A program made the position numbers and the translations under genes. A DNA stretch of 64,000 bases from Solanum dulcamara. Lineage: Eukaryota; Streptophyta; Magnoliopsida; Solanales; Solanaceae. The notes below the pieces were generated by a model, which was not told where the DNA came from, ran no database searches, and saw only the letters and a list, made by a program, of their open reading frames with translations. Within the stretch, counting starts at the first letter, position 1; each line of letters starts with the position of its first letter. Below are positions 22,571 through 33,292 of this stretch, one piece after another. The stretch lies in NCBI RefSeq assembly GCF_947179165.1, contig NC_077244.1:15696949-15760948 (forward strand), written 5' to 3'.

Positions 22571-23272
22571 ATATTAAAGGGAAATAAATTAAAATTACTT
22601 AATGCTACCTATTCTCCAAAAACTCATATTTCAAAAGAGTGTGATGTGGAGGCTTGAGTCCTCATGTGTGATCTTGATATTGTTGACTGGTTATGTAATT
22701 GTTCATTGGTTGCCACCTGTTAAGTGTTGTTGTTGATTTTCCACTATTATTTTATGTATATTAATTTCTATTTTGAGTCGGCCGATGATACCTACTTAGT
22801 ACATGTTGTCCTGTACTGACCCCTACTTGTATCTTTTCTTGTTTTATTTTGTGGAGTGCAGCGAGTGTTCCACAGACTTCGACTCGACCTCAGCTCTAGT
22901 CAGTCTCAAGATCATCGAATTTCAGGGTGAGCTATCCTTCTAGCTCGTGATGGATTCTCTCGGTTATGGCATAGTGTCTTTAGTTTTCGGACACATTTTG
23001 TTATTTGTTCATTTTTGTGCTTGATATTTCCAGACTTAGTTTTAGAATTTAGATGTCCTTCATGTGATGACTTTCAGATTTTAGGGAACGTCAAGTAATA
23101 GATTTTAGTGGCTTTTGTTATTTTTGACTTTAATAAGATTGAGCTTCCGCAGTATTATCGTGATTTATAAGTTGAATCGTTAAGGTAAGTTGAGGTTTGT
23201 ATCATTGGTTCTCCCACCTAGGAGGTTAAGTGTGGGTGCCACTCATGGCCCATTTTGGGTCGTGACATACTA

Positions 23273-24053
23273 TTAGTAGGGTCAATCAGTTGATGATCAA
23301 ATTATCAAGTTGGGATTAATTACTAATTGAACGACTCGTTTGATGTTGAATTGTTGTCAAGTCAATAAGTTGATGTTCAAATATTCATATAATCAAACAA
23401 CATTGATTTTATTATCACTTGATCAATAAGTTATAGTTATACTATTAGTAGGGTCAATCAGTTGATGATCAAATTATCAAGTTGGATTTAATTACTAATT
23501 GAACGACTCGTTTGATGTTGAATTATTGTCAAGTCAATAAGTTGATGTTCAAATATTCATATAAATGTCCAATTGAAATTCTTGTATAAGTAATAAGAAG
23601 TTGTTTGAACAACTTCTTGTTGTTTATTGTAAGCAATCAATATTTATTTAAGCAGCCATTAGTTGTTTCTTATAAGCAATCAATATTTATTTAAGCAACC
23701 CCTAGTTGTTTACCTACTTTTTACGAGATATGAAGTCATTGTATAAGCAATCAGGAGTTGTTTGAACAACTTCTTGTTATTTATTCTAAGCAATATTATT
23801 TGTTTAAGCAATCACTACTTGTTTAATAATATTTTTATGAACAATAATTTTTCAGTATAAATAATTATATATTTTCTGAAATAACTAGTGTCTGTTTAAG
23901 CAACCACTAGTTGTTTACCTACGTTTTAAGGGAAAAACTTTAAACTATTAACAAACAATATCCACTTGTAAAGTCCAATAGCAAAAACAGCCAACTTAGT
24001 ACATTGATTAAGTTTCAAGTACAAAATAGATTGATTCGGTTACAAGTACGAAT
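23273..24053. repeat. MULE noncoding region right of element A
   Basis: Holds the rest of the 172-bp tandem unit (to about 23560), then a field of the TTGTTTAAGCAACC / GTTGTTTGAACAAC motif (about 23595-23930), mirroring the field at 13090-13560 on the other side of element A. No gene. Confidence 0.75.
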
Positions 24054-26510
24054 TTAAGAAGCTACACTACTACTTGTTCCTTCATTTTGTCTCGCTCTGA
24101 GACTACACGTAGTTCTTTTGTGACCAACTCTTTTGCATATGGAGCACTTATTTTTCTTCTTCTTTGAACCCCGCTCCAAGACTGAAGATGCACGTTTTCT
24201 CTTCTTTCGGCTCGATTTGCGCTCCACATATGGACAAGGTATTTTACTCTCCAAAAGCTCTAGAGGAAGCTCTCAAAATTCTTCAGATAACACTGGATGA
24301 ATTAATTTTTCATATGCATGTTTGTATGACCATACTGAATAATATGGAGAAACAAAATCATAAACTCTTAATCCATAATCATCCCCGAAATGGGTTCTTA
24401 TTGCTGCAATAGCATGTGGACAAGGTATTTTGTCCAAATCAAACTCTCTACAAGAACATGTTCTATTATTTAGATCAACCATAGCCACTAAACCATGACC
24501 AATGATGCCAAAAGTGTGGAAGCTTATTTCATGGTCCAATAGTGTATTGCCTATAGTTACATTTTCTCTTATTTTTCTTTCAACAGAAGGGACACATATG
24601 GTTGATGTGTTGGCCAACATCATACGCCTCTCATGAAATTTTTGAGCAAACCTCCTATTTATAGAATTGAATAGAGCAGTGATTGGGAATTCTCTTTTCA
24701 CCAAGAACATCGAGTTAATTGACTTAGCAATGTTGGTGGTCATTACATCATACCTAGAACATCAAGAAATATATACATATTAACTAAGAATCTACACTAT
24801 TGTTTAGTGTAAGCAAATATAATTTGTTTAAGCAACCAATGGTTGTTTATAACGTACCAGTTGCCAGGAAAGTGTGCTCTACTCCATCTGTAGAAACCAA
24901 CATCCTCAAGATATTTGGCGACACTCATATCCAAATCTTTGATTTGTTGAAAATGATCATTAAACTCGTTCCTCTAATATGCTTTCGCTGCATCATAAAA
25001 ATAATGTATCCAATCTCCACAGTGAAAGTTTTTGCGGATGCTTTCACCAAGATGCCTCACACAAACTCCATAATGAGCTTCAGTATAAATCTTTGAAATA
25101 ATTTTCTTTATAGATGGATGTCTATTAGAAATTATGCATAATTCATTAGTGTTGGGAACGATCTCGAGTAATTATTCAAAAAAGTACTGATACAAGGCAT
25201 CATCCTCCGAATTTACAATACAAAATGCCAAGGGAAATATGTGATTTTCGGTATCCAACGCCACAACAGACAACAACACTCCACCATACTTTCCAAATAA
25301 ATGTGTTTCATCAACAGCTAGGACTTTTCTTGTATAAGCAAATCCATTTATCCAAGCTCCATAGGATACAAAAAAATACAAGAACCTGCCATAAGAATCA
25401 ACCTTCAAATTTGTCTTGCTTTCTTCATTTGTAACATGAATTATATGACGGTACTTATCTATAACTTCATATCCGTATTCTGGTGTTCCTCTTGTCAAAG
25501 ATTTTGCAATATAACTACCTGCCAAACATTTCCAATAACTAATATTGCATCCCAATTCTACACGAATTGTTTTCTTAATTTCTCTTGTAGATAGACTGTT
25601 TCCCTCGATAAACTTATTTTCAATGTGTTTAGCAACGACTTCAGTTGTTGTGTGTAGATGATGGCTTGTAAGATGTTGTACTCCACATGTGTGCATATTA
25701 TGGTATATGGTAATACGAAATCTATCGGTACCCTTAAACTTCATAGCTCGCAGTCGCCACTTGCAATTCTTATCTACACATTTGACATTGTAGATTTTTT
25801 TGTGTGTTTTTTACCTACTCAAAACTAAAATTATTCTTCACAGCAGCAAGGTTCAATAGGATTTTCAATTCTTGTTTCTTCTTGAAAGTTAGGCCCGAGA
25901 AAAATCCTGTGTTGTCTTCACGACTGTGGCTACATTGTGTTGAGCCCTCAACCCCCTGTGTACTGGACAGATTAATAGAAGTATATGTATCTTCTTCTGT
26001 CCTTTCTGCCCCTTCGGTATTGTAATCAAAATCTGGAAATTCTGAAGTAGATTCAACTCTCGCTATATTGTAATCAAATCCAGAAAAATTTCCAGCTTCT
26101 TCTTGCCCTACTGTATTACTAGCAAGTCCAGGGAACACTCCAATTGCTTCTCCAGATTGTGGAACTTTTGTCAGCCCAATTTCAACCACATTTACCCTTA
26201 GAATGGGCCAACGATGATCATCTTTGTCAACATCAGCTAAATAAGTGAGCAAATCATCATCATCCTTTATTTCAAAAAAATGTGCTTTTTCCGTTGCAAC
26301 AATGCTGAGCATGTAAGTGATTGAGAGATTCTTTGGCGCAAGACATAACTTACATCTAGTAATGATGATATCAACAAACTCATCATACACAACATTCCTC
26401 CTCACTAGTATCGGTACTGTAAGACCACCCTTCGACTTCTAACTATAACGCTCATCGGTCTCTATACATTCACCATGTAGATCAACTGCTAATAGTATTG
26501 TGTCCCCCAT
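24054..26510 (-). pseudogene. MULE transposase, minus strand, with multiple stops
   Basis: The gene reads from ATG 26510 to TAA near 24054. Order: N-terminal region as in MuDR-type proteins (26510-25815); a basic Cys/Trp/His stretch (DKNCKWRLRAMK, about 25770); the catalytic region with VLAVDETHLFGKYGGVLLSV (about 25310) and IISNRHPSI (about 25125); the SWIM zinc finger CSCREFDLDKIPCPHA (about 24460-24412); and a C-terminal zinc knuckle CSICKRVGHKRTTC (about 24150-24110). One intron fits at 24853-24754. In-frame stops lie at 26441-26439, 25817-25815, 25174-25172, 24976-24974 and 24275-24273, with a frameshift near 25790. The second catalytic aspartate of SDR reads Asn (25127-25125). It is therefore dead. 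Several stops replace likely Trp or Gln codons, as expected of deamination. Confidence 0.88.
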
Positions 26511-27406
26511 TAATTATCACAACACCTGTGGATATTATATAGATACATATTATAATTTGTGACAGTATTATAATCAGTACAGTATTTATACATAGATAAT
26601 TTATTTGCAGGTTCGCAGTGCAAATAACTTTTGATTGTTTAAACAAAGTTTAGTTGTTTACATGGAGCATGCATGTGCAGTGCAAACTCTTAGCATAAAT
26701 ATCATGCTGTGCAATGCAGGTCATTTGCGTAAACATAATGCAGTTGTTTAAAAAACATGCAGTTGTTTAAACAACTGCATGTTGTTTAGTTGTTTATAAA
26801 CAACGTGTAGTTGTTTATTAACAATATAGAAAAACAGAATGTTTAATTTAGGAAACGATAAAGAAGTTAAATTATTACCTTAAATCACTGAGATGAAATG
26901 TTATCCCCTTTGAAGCAAATTCCCAAACTATGTATTAACAAATTACTATCAAGAACACAGAAGTAACACAAATTAAAAAATCTTTGATTTAGTGATGAAG
27001 AAAAAGGCAAATGCAGATTTCATTTTTGTTCAATGAAGATAAATCTAACCTTAGTTTGAAGAGAGCAAGGAGTTTGGAAGGCTGAAATGTGTTGAGATTG
27101 AAAAAAAAAGAAAAGAAGAAGAAGATATGGAAGAAGACGAAGGTAATGTGGAAAGGGTTGCTGCTGTTCCCGCTAAAAAAATGAGCAGATTTGCTGGAAA
27201 TTCGTTGCTGCCCTTTTGGCTAAACCCATTATATGTTGGGTCTGTTTGTAAATAGCAAAACTTTGGGGTGTATAAAAATATTTTTTTTAAAATTAGCATA
27301 ACCCCTTAATCTCTAATTATACTAGAGTCCCTTTTACCTAATTCTTAAAACTTGTATCCTAAATCTTCAAATACATAACTCAAAGATCTCTTTTAATTCT
27401 ATCTCC
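26511..27406. promoter_or_regulatory. MULE right end: transposase upstream region with large palindromes
   Basis: Upstream of the transposase start. The stretch 26620-26830 is dense in the GTTGTTT motif and contains a perfect 30-bp palindrome (26754-26783, centre TTTAAA, outer arms AACATGCAG) and a perfect 16-bp one, GTTGTTTATAAACAAC (26789-26804). The remainder to 27406 is AT- and GA-rich and leads into the weak terminal inverted repeat. No gene was recognised; the frame 27051-27299 has no family features. Confidence 0.65.
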
Positions 27407-27416
27407 CAACACTTTA

Positions 27417-27891
27417 TCCTACCGGTCTGGAAAAAAAATAGTAATTGTTTTTCTAAAGATTGCTAAGATAAAAATTATTGATGTTTTATAATCACTTTTA
27501 TAAAAATAGTTTTCAGAAAAGTATTTTTGAAAAAAATCATTTTTGTTTGATGAATTCATTTGAAAAGTATTTTTGATAAGTAAATTATGTTTTCACTAAT
27601 CTTTTTTAAAAGAGATTTTTTGGAGTTAAATTATGAAAAAGGTCAATTATCAATTTATATTTAATATTAAGATTATTTTAAATATCTATTATAAAATATT
27701 TAATTTATTTAATTTAAAAGTACATATTACAAATTTTCTTCAATATTATACATAGATAAATCAAAGAAAATATTAAATATTGATTTAATATTCACATGAC
27801 AATTTATATATAATTAAAAACATCAAGCCAAATAAATTAAAAAATTTACTGCAAACCAAAATATAAAATAATAATATATAAAATGTAAAAT
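27417..27891. other. AT-rich spacer between MULE and solo LTRs
   Basis: Very AT-rich sequence with no gene or recognised repeat. It continues, after the solo LTR pair, at 31990-32219. Confidence 0.5.
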
Positions 27892-30800
27892 TGTAATGAC
27901 CCATTAGGTCGTTTTGAGTATTAGGAATTCTTAGTTCATAAAAGACTCATCCCGTAAATTTTTAATTGGGTATTTTGGACTTTTCCATAACTATGATTAT
28001 TTAATTGAGGGATGAATTTAGATAACCTATTTGTAACGACCCTTTAGGTCGTTTTGTATATTATGGATTTTTATTTCATAAAAGACTCACCCCGTAAATT
28101 TTTAATGGGTATTTTGGACTAATTAATAACTAAGGTTATTTAATTGAGGGGTAACTTTAGATATTTAATTTAATTGGTGGGCTAAATTTATAATTTAATT
28201 AATACCATGTACCACTTATTCCATATTTATTTAAAATAAGTTAGTAGGGTTATAACTTTAAAATACCTAATTAATAAGAAAGGAAAAGAAAAAGAAAGAG
28301 AACCTTATCTGCGGCGTGCGCGAAATTTACATTCAGGTATGAGCTTCTTAAAGCTTCAATATTTGATAAGCTTCAATCTTTGATATATATATATATATTC
28401 AATAACTGTTGCAAACTAAGTAAAGGGAAGGAAAGTAAAAGCAATTTGTGTACGTGGGAATTGTCTTTAAGGGGACAAGTGTTAGTGGCCAATCATTGGT
28501 ATAGTGATGATCCGTGATGGTGTAATTATTTTTCAATGGGTATGGACTAAATGATAGTATGGCAGGTATGAATTAAAGTTTTTGGGGACAAGTTTTAAAC
28601 AAGAATAAATAAATAAATAAAAAATAAATAAATTGTAATTTCACAAAAATCCTATTCTTTGTTCATATCTTTTATACACCTTTTAAAACTTAACTGTTCC
28701 TTCTTTTTAGGTTGTTTGGACTCAAAAAAAAAATAGACAGTATTTAGATCTTCGTGAATATGGAATACTACATTAGTTGGTTGAATGTATTTACTCTTAA
28801 ATGATAGTACGGAAATTAATAGAGTGCAATTATTTCAATCTTAAGTTACAATGTTAGTTCATTAAAGTCTTAACTATAAACTTGAGATTTAAGAAATTGA
28901 TTATAGTAATATGGGTGTCTACGGACTCGTTTGCTTACGAATATTATAAACTTGATAGATCGTTTTGAGGCATTGAAGAAAGGAAAAGCATTGGTGAATT
29001 AGATTGCTTGATTTCGATTCGTCGGTTGAGGTAGGTTATGGTTTTATTCTACATCATAGATAGACTCTTAATAGTGATTGATATTCATGGAGTAATATGT
29101 GTGAAGTTTACTACGCATTTAATTGTTGTGGTCTGGATGGTTGACATGTTATTGTGATTGGTCTAAAATACCGAGGCCACAAAATCCATAATCTTGAACT
29201 TGCCCTATCAAAAATGGTGCCTTGAATAAAGAAGGCTTGATGAAATATTGTTAATGAAGTAGAATATAATCATAAGGAATGATAAATTAATTATATTTGG
29301 ATCGGGTGTCACGTTCCGATACGGTATATTTGGATCGGGTATCACGTTCCGACACAGTATATTTGGATCGGGTGTCACGTTCCGACACGGTATATTGGGA
29401 TCGGGTGTCACATTCCGGCACGGTAATATTAAAGGGAAATAAATTAAAATTACTTAATGCTACCCAATCTCCAAAAACTCATATTTCAAAAGAGTGTGAT
29501 GTGGAGGCTTGAGTCCTTATGTGTGATCTTGATATTGTTGACTGGTTATGTAATTGTTCATTGGTTGCCACCTGTTAAGTGTTGTTGTTGATTTCCCACT
29601 ATTATTTTATGTATATTGATTTCTATTTTGAGTCGGCCGATGATACCTACTCAATACATGTTGTCCTGTACTGACCCCTACTTGTATCTTTTCTTATTTT
29701 ATTTTGTGGAGTGCAGCGAGTGTTCCACCGACTTCGACTCGACCTCAGTTCTAGTCCGTCTCAAGTTCATCGGATTTAAGGGTGAGCTATCCTTCTATCT
29801 CGTGATGGATTCTCTTAGTCATGACATAATGTCCTTAGCGTTCGGGCACAGACTATGTCACTTATTTTATTTTAGTGTTTGACATTCTAGACTTAGTATT
29901 TTAGAATTATATGTCCTTGATGTGACGACTTTCAGATTTTGGGGAACGTTATGTAGTAAATTCTTATGGATTGTTAATTCTTACTTTATAAGTTTGATCT
30001 TCCGCGTTATTGTTATACTTTATAAGTTGTGGATCATATCGTTGGTTCTCCCACCTAGGAGGTTAAGGGTGGGTGCCACTCATGGCCCATTTTGGGTCGT
30101 GACACTATTTAGCTAATGGGCTAAAGTGATAATATATTTAATACCCTATACAACTTATCTCATATTATTAAAATAAGTTAGAGGTATTTATCACTTCAAT
30201 ACATAAGGGTTTTAGAAAAGAAAAGAAAAAACAAAAAGAAGAAAATTTACTTGCGCCGTCGAGAGCACGCCGCATTCAGGTAAGGATGCAAATTCATGTT
30301 TTTGTAACTATTTCTTCACTTATTGATGGGTCAATTCATGCAGTAATGATAACCAATTAAAAGAGAAACAATTTGATAATGTGAGGTTTAAATTAAATAT
30401 AATAATTGAACTGTGTAGAATATATTTTCAAATAATGTGTCTTCTTAGTTCTTTCATTGACTTTTGGTGTACCAATAAGGTATTAATCATTAGAAATTAT
30501 ATGTTATTATATAAAGAATAGGTTTACAGGTTGTTTTCATAGTTAATGTATTGGGCTTGTAAATTCGGTTAAGAGAAATTCTTGCGGGCTATCACATTAT
30601 ATTTCAATATTTTGGCATAATGAAATAGGTGATTACATATTAGGTGTATTGTATTATATGAATACCATTAAATTTATGTTATTTGGAAGAATTAAGATAT
30701 AACCCTAGACTTGAGATATTAGTTGGTATCAAAATTTAAGAATTGATTGTAGAGTTTGAGTGAGTTATTGGGGATAGGTTAAACATATATATATATATAT

Positions 30801-31984
30801 ATATATAATATTGGTATTTACGGATTAGTTTACTTATAAATATTATATATTTGATAGATTGAGATTGGTCTGAGGCATTGAAGAAGGGAAAAGACATTGG
30901 TGGATTAACTTGCTTTACTTCGGTTGAGGTAGGTTATGGTTTTTATTCTATATCATAGATAGACTCTTAATAGTGATTGATATTCATTGAGTAATGTGTG
31001 GAGTTTACTATGAATTTAATTATTGTGGTTTGGATGGTTGATTGTTGTTGTGATTGGTCTGAAATTTTGAGGCCATAAAATCCATAATCTTAAACTTGCC
31101 CTATCAAAAATGGTGCCTTGAATAAAGAAGGCTTGATGAAATATTGTTAATGAAGTGGAATGTAATCATGAAGAATGATAAATTAATTATATTTGGATCG
31201 GGTGTCACATTCCGACATGATATATTTGGATCGGGTGTCACATTCCGACATAATATATTTGGATCGGGTGTCACATTCTGACACGGTATATTTGGATCGG
31301 GTGTCACGTTCCGACATAATAATATTAAAGGAAAATAAATTAAAATAACTTAATACTACCCAATCTCCAATAACTCATTTTCCAAAAGAGTGTGATATGG
31401 AGGCTTGAGTCCTCATGCGTGATCTTAATATTGTTGATTGGTTATGAAATTGTTCATTGTGTTGTTACTTGATCTTGATCTTGTTGGTTGCCACCTGTTA
31501 AGTGCTACGGTTGATTTTTTGCTATTACTTATTGCATATTGATTCCTATTTTGAGTCGGCCGATGATACCTACTCAGTACATGTTGTCCTGTACTGACCC
31601 CTACTTGTATCTTTTCTTGTTTATTTTGTGGGGTGAAGCGAGTGTTCCACTGACTTCGACTCGACCTCAGATCTAGTCAGTTTCCAGTTCATAAGATTTC
31701 AGGGTGAGCTATCCTTCTAGTTGGCGATGGAATCTCTTGTCATGGCATGGTGTCCTTAGTTTTCGGATACATTATGTTATTTATTTATTTGGTGTTTGAT
31801 AATTCGAGACTTAGTTTTAGAATTCAGATGTCTTTCATGTGATGACTTTCAGGTTTTGGGGAAAACGTATTTATTTGAGTTTCCGCATTATTGTTATATT
31901 TATAAGTTGGGGTTTGCATCATTGGTTCTCCCACCTAGGAGGTTAAGTGTGGGTGTCACTCATGGCCCATTTTGGATCGTGACA
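27892..31984 (+). mobile_element. Solo LTR, gypsy A-family, itself hit by a second solo LTR
   Basis: Starts TGTAATGACCCATTAGGTCG and ends TTTTGGATCGTGACA, flanked by the perfect duplication AAAAT (27887-27891, 31985-31989). No internal region or second LTR is present, so it is a solo LTR left by recombination between the LTRs of a former element. Removing the inner solo LTR and its duplication leaves 2,015 bp, in line with the A-family LTR. It carries four 33-bp repeat units (about 31192-31320) and the AGTAC...GTACT hairpin (31576-31595). Confidence 0.92.
28032..30104 (+). mobile_element. Solo LTR nested in the solo LTR at 27892-31984
   Basis: 2,073 bp from TGTAACGACCCTTTAGGTCG to GGGTCGTGACA, flanked by the perfect duplication CTATT (28027-28031, 30105-30109). 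Same family as the LTRs of element A, with four units of the 33-bp repeat (about 29293-29425). The hairpin is slightly damaged (AATACA...TGTACT, 29653-29672). It entered the outer LTR about 135 bp from its start. Confidence 0.93.
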
Positions 31985-31989
31985 AAAAT

Positions 31990-32219
31990 AAAATTAAAAA
32001 ATTATTGTGTAAAAATGATGGATAAAATTCTTAAATGAAACTTAATCAAACAAGTGATATATTAGTAAGTATGCATAAAGGGTAGTGGTACTTTTGTCTT
32101 GAAAAAAAATAATTTTTTGCTTTTTTTTAAGAAGCAATTTTTTTAGCGTTTTTTCAATCTCTAAAAAACTGGTTGTTCTTCTATATAAAAATTATTTTAT
32201 TGATTATCCAAATACTTTA
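31990..32219. other. AT-rich spacer
   Basis: AT-rich continuation of the sequence at 27417-27891. No gene or recognised repeat. Confidence 0.5.
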
Positions 32220-32556
32220 TGTCACGATCCAAATTACAGAATCGTGCAACCACCAATTCTAATCAAACAAATAGGTGAACTCTAATCACTTTTTCCATTT
32301 AATAGAAAAATTCTTTAGACAAGTAAGACCATGTAAGAAAATCTATTCAACTTTACAAAATCATAAACAGCTCCCCAGGACCTTGTCTACACAAGTACAA
32401 TAGCTTTTTAAGATAGTACGAATAAAAGAATGAAATAGATAATGTAAAGATCGACACAACTTTTGCTTGAGAATGAAGGAAATGAAAGATAATGATGATC
32501 GACACAACTTTCGCTTGAGAATGAAGTAGATGAAAGCTAATGATGAGTGACTGTCA
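32220..32556 (-). mobile_element. 3' end of a minus-strand LTR, split by the hAT element
   Basis: Read on the minus strand the stretch ends at 32220 with GGATCGTGACA, the standard LTR terminus of this window. The remainder appears to continue beyond the hAT element at 60495-60660. The other end of this LTR is not in view, because element C or the window edge intervenes. Confidence 0.5.
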
Positions 32557-33292
32557 TCCCACACTAAACCCGTCAACTGGGTCGGTTGGCCCCCTAATCG
32601 CCTCCCTAAGACCGGCCTATTAAGGGCCCGATACGGGGGAGACCAAACCGAATATTGGCCCAGCACAAAAAAAATTTGGATCGGTTCGATCAATTTTTTG
32701 GCTTCAGATCAGTAAGACCGGCCTGATAAGGGATCGGTACCGGCCCACCAGCCCAGTTCACCAATTTTTTTTAATTATTTTTTCTAAAATTAATTTTGGA
32801 CCACAATTTGGAAAAGAGTCGCTGGGCCCAACGGCTATATAGCTATAACACCCCCTAAAAACGTTGTATATGATGTTCCAATTCTCGATGAAAATGATAT
32901 CGCTTCTGTATTTTGGGCATAACTTTTAATAGGATGGTCCAAATTAGGTGATTCAAATATTTCTAAATAACCGAACACATTATCTACAACTTTTGTGGAC
33001 CATATTTTAAGTTTCGGAGGTTATGTAGGTCAAATAAATTAATTATTGCAAAATATAGTGCTGTGACGAAATAGAGTATTTGTAGAAGAAACTTCATATC
33101 TCACTGTAGAATGCTCCAAATCAGTTGATTCTCGACCGACATAAAAGTAGCTTCTAGAGAAACTATTCATCTGAAGACACCAAATCCTAATGAGAAAGTT
33201 ATCATTTTCAAACGTATCTCCGAAAAAGGGTATTCCGTTAAAAGAAGGTTCATCTCACCAACAATGGAAAGATCTAGATCCATTTGATATTA

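Larger units (their letters stand above)
13680..23267 (+). mobile_element. Element A: full-length Ty3/gypsy (Tekay/Del-type chromovirus) retrotransposon
   Basis: A 9,588-bp element with two LTRs (13680-15849 and 20992-23267), TG...CA ends and a perfect 5-bp duplication TACTA (13675-13679, 23268-23272). Order in the element: 5' LTR, tRNA-Met-type primer site, gag, protease, reverse transcriptase, RNase H, integrase, chromodomain, 3' LTR. Domain order with integrase after RNase H defines Ty3/gypsy, and a C-terminal chromodomain with long LTRs fits Tekay/Del. The pol part is long and open, but gag carries three in-frame stops and there is one frameshift before pol, so it is no longer autonomous. 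Confidence 0.93.
20992..23267 (+). repeat. 3' LTR of element A
   Basis: 2,276 bp, nearly the same as the 5' LTR apart from tandem tracts and scattered substitutions. It has four copies of the 33-bp repeat (about 22440-22570, against two in the 5' LTR), a longer pentanucleotide tract and the same AGTACA...TGTACT hairpin (22798-22817). A box TTCGGGGACGAA precedes it by about 25 bp; a comparable box TTCGAGGACGAA precedes the 3' LTR of element D. Confidence 0.93.
13586..23560. repeat. Tandem repeat of about 172 bp, split by element A
   Basis: A unit beginning TGATGTTGAATTRTTGTCAA recurs at 13586, 23341 and 23513. The last two copies are 172 bp apart. Discounting element A and one duplication, the first two are about 162 bp apart, because the first copy lacks a short ATTGATTTTATT-like piece. 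Element A is inserted within the TATACTATTAGTAGGG part of the unit. Confidence 0.8.
9454..27406. mobile_element. Mutator-like element (MULE) carrying a DUF1985 gene and a transposase pseudogene
   Basis: The perfect decamer CAACACTTTA occurs at 9444-9453 and 27407-27416 and brackets the two converging genes, as expected of a MULE 9-11 bp duplication. The inner ends are weakly inverted: GGGAAAATTAGCTAAATGGA then TGTTTGAG at the left, and on the opposite strand GGAGATAGAATTAAAAGAGA then TCTTTGAG at the right. Removing element A and its duplication leaves about 8.36 kb, large but within the range of autonomous MULEs. The left gene resembles the DUF1985 genes that travel with plant MULEs; the right gene is the transposase. 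The degenerate termini make the exact boundary the least certain part. Confidence 0.75.

Noticed and set aside
22353..22657. Repetitive open frames on both strands (also near 29208-29512 and 31104-31307)
   Set aside because: They arise because the 33-bp LTR repeat is divisible by three and free of stops. There is no start context or family, and they lie inside LTRs.
32361..32693. Minus-strand frame of 110 codons at the hAT left end
   Set aside because: Crosses the proposed hAT border and GC-rich subterminal repeats; no family features.
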